DNA of 5,286 nucleotides, from contig URJC01000208.1 in NCBI GenBank assembly GCA_900548135.1, positions 1-5,286 of the forward strand. Reading direction: 5' to 3'. A program made the translations under genes and the position numbers. Below are positions 1-5,286 of this stretch, piece after piece. The DNA is from an uncultured Odoribacter sp. (GTDB taxonomy: Bacteria > Bacteroidota > Bacteroidia > Bacteroidales > Marinifilaceae). Each line of letters opens with the position of its first letter. Position 1 is the first letter of the stretch. The notes beneath the pieces are model-generated. The model was not told where the DNA came from. It saw only the letters and a program-made list of their open reading frames with translations, and ran no database searches.

Positions 1-552
1 ACCTACAAAGGTAAACTGCAGAGTTAGGTCCTTCGTTTCCGGACAGGTCAGTGAATACCTGCCATTGGCATCACTGGTAACACCCGCAGAAGTCCCCACA
101 ATCATTATCGTAACTCCGGGAAGTGGATTACCGGCCCTATCCGTTACCTGTCCCTCAACCTTGCGGGTCTGTACTTGTGGCAGCCCCGGCTTTCCCGCCT
201 TTACGACAATGATCTTGTCTTCAAACTGATAGATGAAATCCTTGCTCCTAAAAATTTGCTCCAAAACATTTTCTACGGTTTCAGCCTTCACTCGAATGGT
301 TACATCCCCAAAACTCTGACACTGCTCCTCATTGTAAACAAAAAAGAGACCTGTCTGCCTTTGGATTTCTTGAAACAAAGTTTGCAAAGTCGCCCGTTGA
401 AGATCCAGATTCACTTTTTCCTGCTGCGCAATCACCCGGGCCGATACGCTAAACGAAAAAAGAAAGGTAAAAATGACACATAGTCGCATTACACACCAGA
501 TTTTGCGTCTTTTATGCTCAAAAAATTTGAGCAAAAGCCAGATTTTTTTCAT
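1..552 (-). CDS. SusC/RagA-like TonB-dependent outer-membrane receptor with STN domain, N-terminal 184 residues (C-terminus off window)
   Basis: The minus frame is open from ATG 552 to the left edge without a stop. Residues 1-43 have a long basic n-region (KRRK) and a hydrophobic core (LCVIFTFLFSFSVSA), a signal peptide ending near the AQQ. Residues about 47-118 (from VNLDLQRATLQTLFQEI to DKIIVVK) match the STN domain that transmits signals to FecR-type anti-sigma factors. From about residue 132, VEGQVTDRAGNPLPGVTI and SDANGRYSL match the CarboxypepD_reg-like domain that precedes the plug in SusC receptors. Plug and barrel lie beyond the window. The family imports glycans or other large ligands with a SusD lipoprotein using TonB energy. 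It follows the sigma and anti-sigma genes, so it is the expected signalling receptor. Met22 (ATG 489-487) is a possible later start that still leaves a signal peptide. Ligand cannot be read from this part. Confidence 0.93.
   Translation of the reverse strand, partial: MKKIWLLLKFFEHKRRKIWCVMRLCVIFTFLFSFSVSARVIAQQEKVNLDLQRATLQTLFQEIQRQTGLFFVYNEEQCQSFGDVTIRVKAETVENVLEQIFRSKDFIYQFEDKIIVVKAGKPGLPQVQTRKVEGQVTDRAGNPLPGVTIMIVGTSAGVTSDANGRYSLTCPETKDLTLQFTFVG
515..533. repeat. Perfect 8-bp inverted repeat in the start of the susC-like gene
   Basis: TGCTCAAA (515-522), a spacer AAA (523-525) and TTTGAGCA (526-533) form a perfect dyad. It lies in codons 7-13 of the receptor gene and its right arm contains the TTTG proposed as the -33 element of the plus-strand promoter. 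It could be an operator, an early hairpin in the receptor mRNA, or chance in AT-rich DNA. No protein is known to me that binds it. Confidence 0.5.
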
Positions 553-559
553 AAATTTG
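526..559 (+). promoter_or_regulatory. Candidate Bacteroidales promoter for an antisense RNA
   Basis: TTTG (526-529) and TAAATTTG (552-559) match the Bacteroides -33 TTTG and -7 TAnnTTTG elements. The 22-nt spacer is somewhat longer than the 18 nt of the sigma gene promoter in this window. It points rightwards, against every protein gene, and the -7 element overlaps the receptor start codon. Transcription would begin near 564-566 and run across the receptor leader towards the end of the anti-sigma gene. Confidence 0.5.
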
Positions 560-580
560 TTCGTTATAGTTTATATTATG

Positions 581-651
581 AATAAGGCATTGGTGGAACA
601 ATGCGTTATTCGGATAATTCAGTACGGAAAGTGGTGGAACGCTTTCCGTAC
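581..651. repeat. Two tandem hairpins with an identical 9-nt loop and unrelated stems
   Basis: Hairpin 1 pairs 581-590 (AATAAGGCAT) with 601-610 (ATGCGTTATT), nine of ten pairs plus an outer G-C at 580/611, and has the loop TGGTGGAACA. Hairpin 2 pairs 622-631 (GTACGGAAAG) with 642-651 (CTTTCCGTAC), ten of ten, and has the loop TGGTGGAACG. Stem length and loop length are both 10 and 11 nt separate the units. The stems share no sequence, while nine loop positions are the same. This suggests that the loop is the functional part and the stems only present it. Confidence 0.8.
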
Positions 652-659
652 ATTTTTTT
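622..659 (+). terminator. Intrinsic terminator on the plus strand (end of the candidate antisense RNA)
   Basis: A perfect 10-bp stem (622-631 with 642-651) is followed one base later by T7 (653-659), the usual shape of a rho-independent terminator for plus-strand transcription. Read on the minus strand the same stem is preceded by A7 and not followed by a T run, so it would not end anti-sigma transcripts. No plus-strand protein gene needs a terminator here, which is part of the case for the antisense RNA. Confidence 0.6.
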
Positions 660-661
660 AA

Positions 662-1816
662 TTACATACTAATCATCAAAGTTTTGCCTTTTATATTAAA
701 ATTTATTCCCACACTTTGCGACAACGCCTTCAAAATGGTTTCAATCCGGTCATAACGTTTAATACATCCCGTAAAATGCAATTCCTGCAAACTCGGATTC
801 TGGTAAAATACATCCATATCATACCACAATGACAAAGTAGCCATAATCTGTTGCAAAGGTGCATTATTAAAAATAAGCAATCCCTTTGTCCAGGCATAAT
901 AAGGAGTTACATCTGTTTGCTGTACGTTCACTGTTCCGGTCCGTACATCAAAATCAGCCAACTGGGAATCGGTCAGTAAGAACTCTTCTGTACATCCTTT
1001 CACCGTAATCCCGATTTTCCCTTCTACAAGAGCCGTCTGGATCCGACGATCCAAATGACTATTAATATTAAAGGTAGTTCCGTAAACTTTTACTGTCATA
1101 TCTCCCACTTGTACCAGAAAAGGAACAGTATCCTTACTTACTCTGAAGTAAGCTTCTCCTGTTAACTCCACTTTCCGATGTTCTTTTCCAAAAACAACCG
1201 GATACTTCAAGGAAGAAGCCGAATTTAACCGTACAATAGTCCCATCCGATAAAGCAACCTCATATTCACCTCCCCGGGGAATTTTCAGTTCATTCAACTG
1301 CACCAATGTTGAGCTGTTTTCACTTTTATATATCAATCGTTCGTCTTTATTGACAATCTGACCTCTTTCTCCCAGATCCACAAGCAATGAATCCTGATAC
1401 TGTAATTTTACTTCCTGTCCGTTAGCAAGTATTAAAAACGCTTTTGCCTCTCCCGGCTTAATTTCATTTTCAACTGCAAATCCGGCAGGCTGTTCAGAGA
1501 TCATATAAGACCTGAAAAAAATCCCCCCGACACTCAGAAGTAAAACAACCACTGCAGCATAAACCGAATATCGTCTGAAAAAAATTTTCCGTCTATTTCC
1601 AGCAATTCTCCTGTCAAATTTTCGGATAGCTTTATCCAGATCTATCCTGTTACGCAACTCAAAACGCGAACGAAAAGAACGATCCAAGCAGATCTTCTTA
1701 AAAAAAAGACGGTTTGATTTACTCTTGCCAACCCATTCCATCAATTCTTTCTTCCGATCCTCCTGTATTCCGCCTCCCAAATATTCCAGTAATAATTCAA
1801 TTATTTCTGTATTCAT
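662..1816 (-). CDS. FecR-family anti-sigma factor (inner-membrane sigma regulator)
   Basis: This is a 384-residue protein of the usual Bacteroidales FecR layout. Residues 1-82 form a basic cytoplasmic part that should hold the sigma factor. Residues about 83-101 (YSVYAAVVVLLLSVGGIFF) are the single membrane segment. The periplasmic part has the FecR core at about 175-275, with IPRGGEYEVALSDGTIVRLNS, LTGEAYFRV and VYGTTFNI as typical stretches. A C-terminal DUF4974-like domain follows at about 310-384 (LIFNNAPLQQIMATLSLWY), related in fold to STN. It should bind the sigma factor encoded upstream and respond to the STN domain of the downstream receptor. It starts at ATG 1816, 264 nt after the sigma stop, which is longer than usual for this pair. 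The length is complete and no frame damage is seen. Confidence 0.95.
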   Translation of the reverse strand: MNTEIIELLLEYLGGGIQEDRKKELMEWVGKSKSNRLFFKKICLDRSFRSRFELRNRIDLDKAIRKFDRRIAGNRRKIFFRRYSVYAAVVVLLLSVGGIFFRSYMISEQPAGFAVENEIKPGEAKAFLILANGQEVKLQYQDSLLVDLGERGQIVNKDERLIYKSENSSTLVQLNELKIPRGGEYEVALSDGTIVRLNSASSLKYPVVFGKEHRKVELTGEAYFRVSKDTVPFLVQVGDMTVKVYGTTFNINSHLDRRIQTALVEGKIGITVKGCTEEFLLTDSQLADFDVRTGTVNVQQTDVTPYYAWTKGLLIFNNAPLQQIMATLSLWYDMDVFYQNPSLQELHFTGCIKRYDRIETILKALSQSVGINFNIKGKTLMISM

Positions 1817-2080
1817 TGCAATTTATTGTCTTCTTTTATATATAGACACTCAATCACTTTAAAGGAGGTACAGAAAAATTAAATTTTATCACAAAATTTT
1901 TATTAAAAATCCTTCTGAAACATTGATTTTTCTTCCATAGAATATTGAATGCCATTGTACCCAATAAGGTACTGCCAATCATGTATTCACGTTGTCTTTA
2001 CCTATATTTTAATTGCACTTATCCCGGTTTTCAAGCAGATATTGGGCACCTTTTGTATCATGAAACAAATAATCCGGGAA
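1817..2080. other. Sigma to anti-sigma intergenic gap of 264 nt
   Basis: No convincing gene, RNA or TAnnTTTG promoter was found here on either strand. It holds a weak AT-only hairpin (AAATTTT 1881-1887, loop ATCAC, AAAATTT 1893-1899). On the minus strand it holds ACCTCCTTT (1861-1869), the same as the anti-Shine-Dalgarno end of 16S rRNA, about 45 nt before the anti-sigma start. It may simply be a long leader of the anti-sigma gene. Confidence 0.5.
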
Positions 2081-2638
2081 TTATAAAATACCTACAAACC
2101 AATACATTCCTAAAACACCCAACTGTTCCCGAATATAACGCATAGCCCGTTTTTTCTGGGTTTTCACTGTCAGGAGAGTAATCTGAAGCAGATGAGCAAT
2201 TTCTTCGTTTCCTTTTCCCTCTAAATGAAGTAAAAAAACTTCCCGGCAACGGGGAGGCAATTCATCAATTACTTTAAAAAGACGCCGGTATAATTCTTCT
2301 TCAATCATTTCAAAATCATCCTCTGTATCCTCCTTATGGCAGATGGTATAATCTCTATATCTCTCTTCAATCTTCCTGTGCCTGATTCTATTTAAACAAG
2401 TATTCCGTACTGAACGATAAAGAAAAACACAAAAACTATTGTAAGAAAGAAACTTCTCTTTCTTTTCCCATACCGCAACAAAAAGCTCTTGTATAATATC
2501 CTCTGCTTCTTCCTGTTCCTCAATATATCGCATAGCAAATAACACCAGCGAACGATAGAACTCCTTAAAAAGCTCATGATAAGCCTCCTCGCGCTTTTCA
2601 TTAATCTGCTCTATAAATAAATCTTCTCTACTTTTCAT
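2081..2638 (-). CDS. ECF RNA polymerase sigma-70 factor (Bacteroidetes expansion family)
   Basis: This is a small two-domain ECF sigma factor. Counting from the upstream ATG at 2647, region 2 covers about residues 27-92, with the -10 recognition and core-binding stretch EEAEDIIQELFVAVWEK at 46-62 and FLYRSVRNTCLNRIRHRK at 75-92. Region 4 covers about 128-176, from ELPPRCREVF through the helix-turn-helix EEIAHLLQITLLTVKTQKKR. It ends in the hydrophobic tail common in this family. It should direct transcription of the receptor operon when released by the FecR-like protein. ATG 2638 is preferred because the promoter at 2659-2688 places the RNA start near 2654. ATG 2647 (adding Met-Cys-Asn) would leave a leader of only a few bases, but it remains possible, giving 188 residues in place of 185. 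Confidence 0.93.
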   Translation of the reverse strand: MKSREDLFIEQINEKREEAYHELFKEFYRSLVLFAMRYIEEQEEAEDIIQELFVAVWEKKEKFLSYNSFCVFLYRSVRNTCLNRIRHRKIEERYRDYTICHKEDTEDDFEMIEEELYRRLFKVIDELPPRCREVFLLHLEGKGNEEIAHLLQITLLTVKTQKKRAMRYIREQLGVLGMYWFVGIL

Positions 2639-2658
2639 ATTGCACATCCAGCATAAAA

Positions 2659-2688
2659 CAAAAATAGAGAATAAATGGAAAAATCAAA
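2659..2688 (-). promoter_or_regulatory. Bacteroidales promoter of the sigma gene
   Basis: On the minus strand, TTTG (2688-2685) and TATTTTTG (2666-2659) match the -33 and -7 elements with an 18-nt spacer. It lies between the sulfatase terminator and the sigma start, so it should begin a new transcript near 2654. This is the primary sigma factor pattern, so the regulator pair would have basal expression. Confidence 0.65.
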
Positions 2689-2700
2689 AATAAGGTTCTG

Positions 2701-2740
2701 AAAAACAAAATTTCGGAAGATAATATATCTCCCGAAATTT
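2701..2740 (-). terminator. Intrinsic terminator of the sulfatase transcript
   Basis: Read on the minus strand, AAATTTCGG (2740-2732) pairs with CCGAAATTT (2716-2708). After one mismatch, AGAT/ATCT extends the stem over a five-base loop. TTTTGTTTTT follows directly (to 2701). It starts 24 nt after the sulfatase stop and separates that unit from the sigma gene promoter. Confidence 0.85.
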
Positions 2741-2764
2741 CATGATATAGTCGAAAAGTTATGT

Positions 2765-4228
2765 TCAATTATTCTTTTTTACCTTTTGGCGTTCTTTCTT
2801 TAATAAAGGCCAATTAGGATCGTAAACATGTTCAGTATTCAAAATCGTTAATAGTTCCTGTACTTTATCAGGACGTTCAGCAGCCAAGTCATGTACTTCT
2901 GAAGGATCTGCTGCTAAATTATACAATTCTGTCTTTATTTTATTTTCGTCTTTTGAAACATTCAGGCGTATCAATTTCCAGTCCCCTTTACGTAATGCCT
3001 GACGTCCTCCCCCTTCGTGGAATTCAAAATAAAAATGATCCTGCTTTTTTTGTTTACCTTTTCCAGTCAACAAAGGCATCAGGCTAATGCCATCAATATG
3101 ATTCTTTATTTTTACTCCTGTTAATTGAGCAAATGTCGGCAACATATCCCAAAACGAACACATAAAATCAGTCTTTCCCTGCCGGATAACATCAGGCCAT
3201 GCAACGATAAACGGCACCCGGATACCTCCTTCATATACATCCCGTTTATAACCACGGAAAATGCCATTGCTATTAAAGAAATCAGGATCGGCACCACCTT
3301 CTTTATGAGGTCCGTTATCACTACAAAATACAACGATAGTATTTTCATACAATCCCAATTCTTTCAGTTTCTCCACCACCTGACCGACATACACATCCAA
3401 ACGGTAAATCATTGCTGCAAATGTAGCATGCGGTTCCTTTTGGGAACAGTATCCACCATTACGGAACATCGGTCCAGCATCACATCCTTTAAAAGGTTTT
3501 TCCGGATATTTACCCCTAAATTTCTGTATAATACTATCTTCAGGAACAATTAATTCTGCATGTGGAAGTACATAAGGTAAAAACAAAAAGAAGGATTTAT
3601 CCTGATTTTCGTCCAGAAATTGTAAAGCCCTTTCATGAATCAAATCCTGAGTATATGACCCAAAGCCACCATTATAATTACCAGTCAGTTCCACACGTTT
3701 CCCATTATCCCACAAATGATCAGCATAATAATTATGCGCCTGTAATTGCCCATTATATCCAAAAAAATCATCTACGCCCTGCTTATTAGGATCTCCTTCG
3801 GCATCCGGCGCTCCCAGACCCCATTTTCCAAAACATCCGGTAGTATATCCCGCATTTTTAAATACCTGAAAAATACTATTGATTCCTGCAGGTAAAGACA
3901 TATCTCCTTCCGGTTTCACTCCTTTATTGCCCCGGATCGGAGAATGTCCGGTATGTAACCCAGTCATTAAACTGGCACGTGAAGGAGCGCTCACTGTCGT
4001 TCCAGAGTAACATTGTGTAAACCGCATTCCTTCCAAAGCCAAACGGTCAATATTGGGAGTCTGGAATTTTTCCTGTCCATAACAACTCAAGTCTCCATAC
4101 CCCAAGTCATCAGCAATAATAAAAACCACATTCGGAGCTTTCTTTTCTTTGACAAACGGTGCAGCACTTAAGGCTTGTCCTGCATTGAACCCAGCTAATA
4201 TACCGGTTAATAACAAAGTTTGATTCAT
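2765..4228 (-). CDS. Secreted S1-family (arylsulfatase-type) sulfatase, serine-type
   Basis: A complete 487-residue sulfatase that hydrolyses sulfate esters, probably on host glycans, in the periplasm or at the surface. Residues 1-22 look like a signal peptide with no lipobox cysteine; its n-region (MNQT) lacks a basic residue. Metal ligands are visible: D40-D41 in FIIADDLGYGD, and D304-N305 in FCSDNGPH. The active-site motif S80-A-P-S-R84-ASLMTG carries Ser at the formylglycine position, so maturation needs an anaerobic sulfatase-maturating radical SAM enzyme. Other expected catalytic residues are K135 (GKWGLG), H223 (LPHAE), H308 and K328. The C-terminal subdomain ends with the common ELYNLAADPSEVHDLA stretch. 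It follows the M60 peptidase by 85 nt and is followed by a terminator, so it is the last gene of its unit. The S1 subfamily and the sulfate position cannot be set by eye. Confidence 0.95.
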   Translation of the reverse strand: MNQTLLLTGILAGFNAGQALSAAPFVKEKKAPNVVFIIADDLGYGDLSCYGQEKFQTPNIDRLALEGMRFTQCYSGTTVSAPSRASLMTGLHTGHSPIRGNKGVKPEGDMSLPAGINSIFQVFKNAGYTTGCFGKWGLGAPDAEGDPNKQGVDDFFGYNGQLQAHNYYADHLWDNGKRVELTGNYNGGFGSYTQDLIHERALQFLDENQDKSFFLFLPYVLPHAELIVPEDSIIQKFRGKYPEKPFKGCDAGPMFRNGGYCSQKEPHATFAAMIYRLDVYVGQVVEKLKELGLYENTIVVFCSDNGPHKEGGADPDFFNSNGIFRGYKRDVYEGGIRVPFIVAWPDVIRQGKTDFMCSFWDMLPTFAQLTGVKIKNHIDGISLMPLLTGKGKQKKQDHFYFEFHEGGGRQALRKGDWKLIRLNVSKDENKIKTELYNLAADPSEVHDLAAERPDKVQELLTILNTEHVYDPNWPLLKKERQKVKKNN

Positions 4229-4260
4229 ATCAATAGTTATTCTATTATTTAAATAGTCAA

Positions 4261-4290
4261 CTGTCCGGTTGCCCGACGACTCCAGAACAG
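4261..4290 (-). other. Imperfect hairpin in the gap between the M60 peptidase and sulfatase genes
   Basis: On the minus strand CTGTTC (4290-4285) pairs with GGACAG (4266-4261), with one G-T pair, and GG/CC continues it after a bulge. No T run follows, so it is not a normal terminator. No clear TAnnTTTG promoter was seen in the 85-nt gap either, which fits read-through from the peptidase into the sulfatase gene. It may be an mRNA processing or stability element, or chance. Confidence 0.3.
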
Positions 4291-4313
4291 CTTAATTTTT
4301 ACATACCCTGATT

Positions 4314-5286
4314 TTACCTGGTTCCGTAAACCAATGTACGTGTACCATCCCAGCCTACCGCTTCAATCCGGGTAGAACCGTCCGGATAAGCTACGGTAGT
4401 AGCAGATTTATCGGCATAATTCGTAAACGGTAACGTAGCTTTTACCAATTCATTTCCGGCATATGTCTCAAACACTACAACATTTTTCCAGACAGAAGCG
4501 GTCACTAACCGGGAGGAACCGCTACCAGAAACTCCCTTACCGGTTGTCCCCACGACTGCTGCTTTATTCTTGAAAGCATCCACACTATTTCCGGAGATAT
4601 AATAAATCACCGGAGAAACTGGTTGCGGATAATTCATTGCATTAATTTCTGCCTTAAATTCATCCACTTCTTCTTGGGTAATGATCAAATGTATAGCTCC
4701 CCCATAATCTGATACCTCATGGTCATAAGGTTTCAACATTCCGCACTTTTCAAAGAAATCCAGCATATTTACATTCATCACCTTGCAGGTATTCCGCATA
4801 AAATTAAACTGCAATTCTTTATTACTTAAACCGGTTTCATCTGTTCTGCGAATAATCTCTATCAATTGCGGATAAAAATCTTCTACACCCAAACCGGCAA
4901 TCTTATTAAACAGCTGCAATTGCCAAAATGGACACAACCGAACAAATAAATCACCTGCTCCTGTTTCCGGATTCGGATTATTCTGTCCTTTTTGGAACAA
5001 CCAGTTCTGTCCTCCGATAATACCATTATTAAAGTAACAATTAAACCGGTTTCCAACCATAGAAGCCCCGCCTTCCCCATCACCGATCTTCTCCTGTTCC
5101 AAACGCAGGTTATCAGGCGTATAATGATACTGAACTGTAGCGGAGTAAATATTATTAGTCACTTCTGTCGTGCCCTGCCATTTCAATCCCGGTCGTACCT
5201 GATTGACATGCCCGAACTCATGTCCGATTTCCCAACTATTCGCACGAATATTTTCTGGTATGACATTTAAAGACGGGAAAGAAACT
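4314..5286 (-). CDS. M60-family (enhancin-like) zinc metallopeptidase, C-terminal 323 residues (N-terminus off window)
   Basis: The minus frame stays open from the TAA at 4314-4316 to the right edge, so the gene continues beyond it; a start near TTG 5186 would be an artefact that removes the active site. Upstream of that point the frame reads EIGHEFGHVNQ, a HExxH zinc site (5208-5222) with two His ligands and the catalytic Glu. The third ligand is probably the Glu in GTTEVTNN (codon 5163-5165). This arrangement is that of Peptidase_M60 (PF13402), whose gut members cleave mucins and other O-glycosylated proteins. The rest of the catalytic domain follows (FFEKCGMLKPYD, ITQEEVDEFKAEI), then from about 4600 down a Ser/Gly-rich stretch and a beta-rich C-terminal part ending TRIEAVGWDGTRTLVYGTR. 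Exact substrate and any N-terminal carbohydrate-binding domains are outside the window. Confidence 0.92.
   Translation of the reverse strand, partial: VSFPSLNVIPENIRANSWEIGHEFGHVNQVRPGLKWQGTTEVTNNIYSATVQYHYTPDNLRLEQEKIGDGEGGASMVGNRFNCYFNNGIIGGQNWLFQKGQNNPNPETGAGDLFVRLCPFWQLQLFNKIAGLGVEDFYPQLIEIIRRTDETGLSNKELQFNFMRNTCKVMNVNMLDFFEKCGMLKPYDHEVSDYGGAIHLIITQEEVDEFKAEINAMNYPQPVSPVIYYISGNSVDAFKNKAAVVGTTGKGVSGSGSSRLVTASVWKNVVVFETYAGNELVKATLPFTNYADKSATTVAYPDGSTRIEAVGWDGTRTLVYGTR

Larger units (their letters stand above)
565..659 (+). ncRNA. Candidate cis-antisense small RNA opposite the susC-like leader (DonS-type position)
   Basis: Seen: a promoter match just upstream, two successive hairpins (581-610 and 622-651) and a T7 run (653-659), all on the plus strand, in a gap where no protein gene reads that way. 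The predicted RNA is about 95 nt and entirely complementary to the leader between the anti-sigma and receptor genes. Known: in Bacteroides fragilis the Don locus and other sigma/anti-sigma controlled loci carry an antisense RNA (DonS type) divergent from the susC homologue that represses it. Inferred: this is such an RNA and it lowers receptor expression. The 5' end is an estimate. I do not recognise the sequence itself as a named family. Confidence 0.5.

Noticed and set aside
6..13. Minus-strand TACCTTTG, a match to the -7 TAnnTTTG element
   Set aside because: It lies within the receptor coding sequence, in the conserved CarboxypepD_reg-like domain, with no paired -33 element noted. A similar match near 3420 in the sulfatase gene was dropped for the same reason.
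473..661. Plus-strand 62-codon frame across the susC start and the intergenic gap
   Set aside because: It lies over the signal-peptide codons of the receptor and both hairpins, its composition is not protein-like, and no ribosome site supports it. The plus-strand signals here fit a non-coding RNA better.
1861..1869. AAAGGAGGT, a perfect Shine-Dalgarno sequence on the plus strand
   Set aside because: No plus-strand start codon follows at a usable distance and no coding frame is present there.
1854..1982. Minus-strand 42-codon frame in the sigma/anti-sigma gap (MIGSTLLGTMAF...)
   Set aside because: No ribosome site, no recognisable family, and the second half is Lys/Asn/Phe-rich as expected from translated AT-rich spacer. 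It is worth a look only if homologues keep it.
1945..2145. Plus-strand 66-codon frame overlapping the 3' end of the sigma gene
   Set aside because: Part of it is the complement of sigma coding sequence, there is no ribosome site or promoter match, and no known family is seen.
5184..5186. TTG start for the M60 gene, giving a 290-residue protein
   Set aside because: The same frame is open to the window edge and includes the HExxH zinc site upstream of this codon, so the gene is cut by the window and does not start here.

Overview
The window looks like a piece of a Bacteroidota (order Bacteroidales) chromosome. It carries a SusC-type TonB-dependent receptor with an N-terminal STN domain, the ECF sigma / FecR-type anti-sigma pair that goes with such receptors, an S1 sulfatase and an M60 (enhancin-like) metallopeptidase. 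DNA is AT-rich, promoter-like sites fit the Bacteroides TTTG / TAnnTTTG pattern, and Shine-Dalgarno sites are weak. The combination suggests a gut commensal that feeds on host glycans; genus is not decidable, though Odoribacter/Butyricimonas- or Bacteroides-like organisms are reasonable guesses.

All five protein genes lie on the minus strand, so transcription reads from high to low coordinates. At the right edge (5286-4314) is the C-terminal part of an M60 peptidase whose HExxH zinc site is inside the window. After an 85-nt gap comes a secreted serine-type sulfatase (4228-2765). A strong intrinsic terminator (2701-2740) closes this transcription unit. A second unit begins immediately: a Bacteroidales promoter (2659-2688), an ECF sigma factor (2638-2081), an unusually long 264-nt gap, a FecR-like anti-sigma factor (1816-662), a 109-nt gap, and a SusC-like receptor (552 to beyond the left edge).

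The likely logic: the SusC-like receptor senses or imports a glycan; its STN domain signals to the periplasmic part of the FecR-like protein; this frees the sigma factor to transcribe the receptor operon. The M60 peptidase and sulfatase are probably the last enzymes of a neighbouring glycoprotein (mucin-like) utilisation operon.

The most interesting part is the gap between the anti-sigma gene and susC. On the plus strand, opposite to every protein gene, there is a promoter match (526-559), two hairpins with the same 9-nt loop TGGTGGAAC on unrelated 10-bp stems (581-610 and 622-651), and seven T residues after the second hairpin. Together they predict an antisense small RNA of about 95 nt covering the susC leader, in the position described for DonS-type antisense RNAs of Bacteroides polysaccharide utilisation loci. 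The shared loop, which would be complementary to the same hairpins in the susC leader RNA, is the feature most worth following up.
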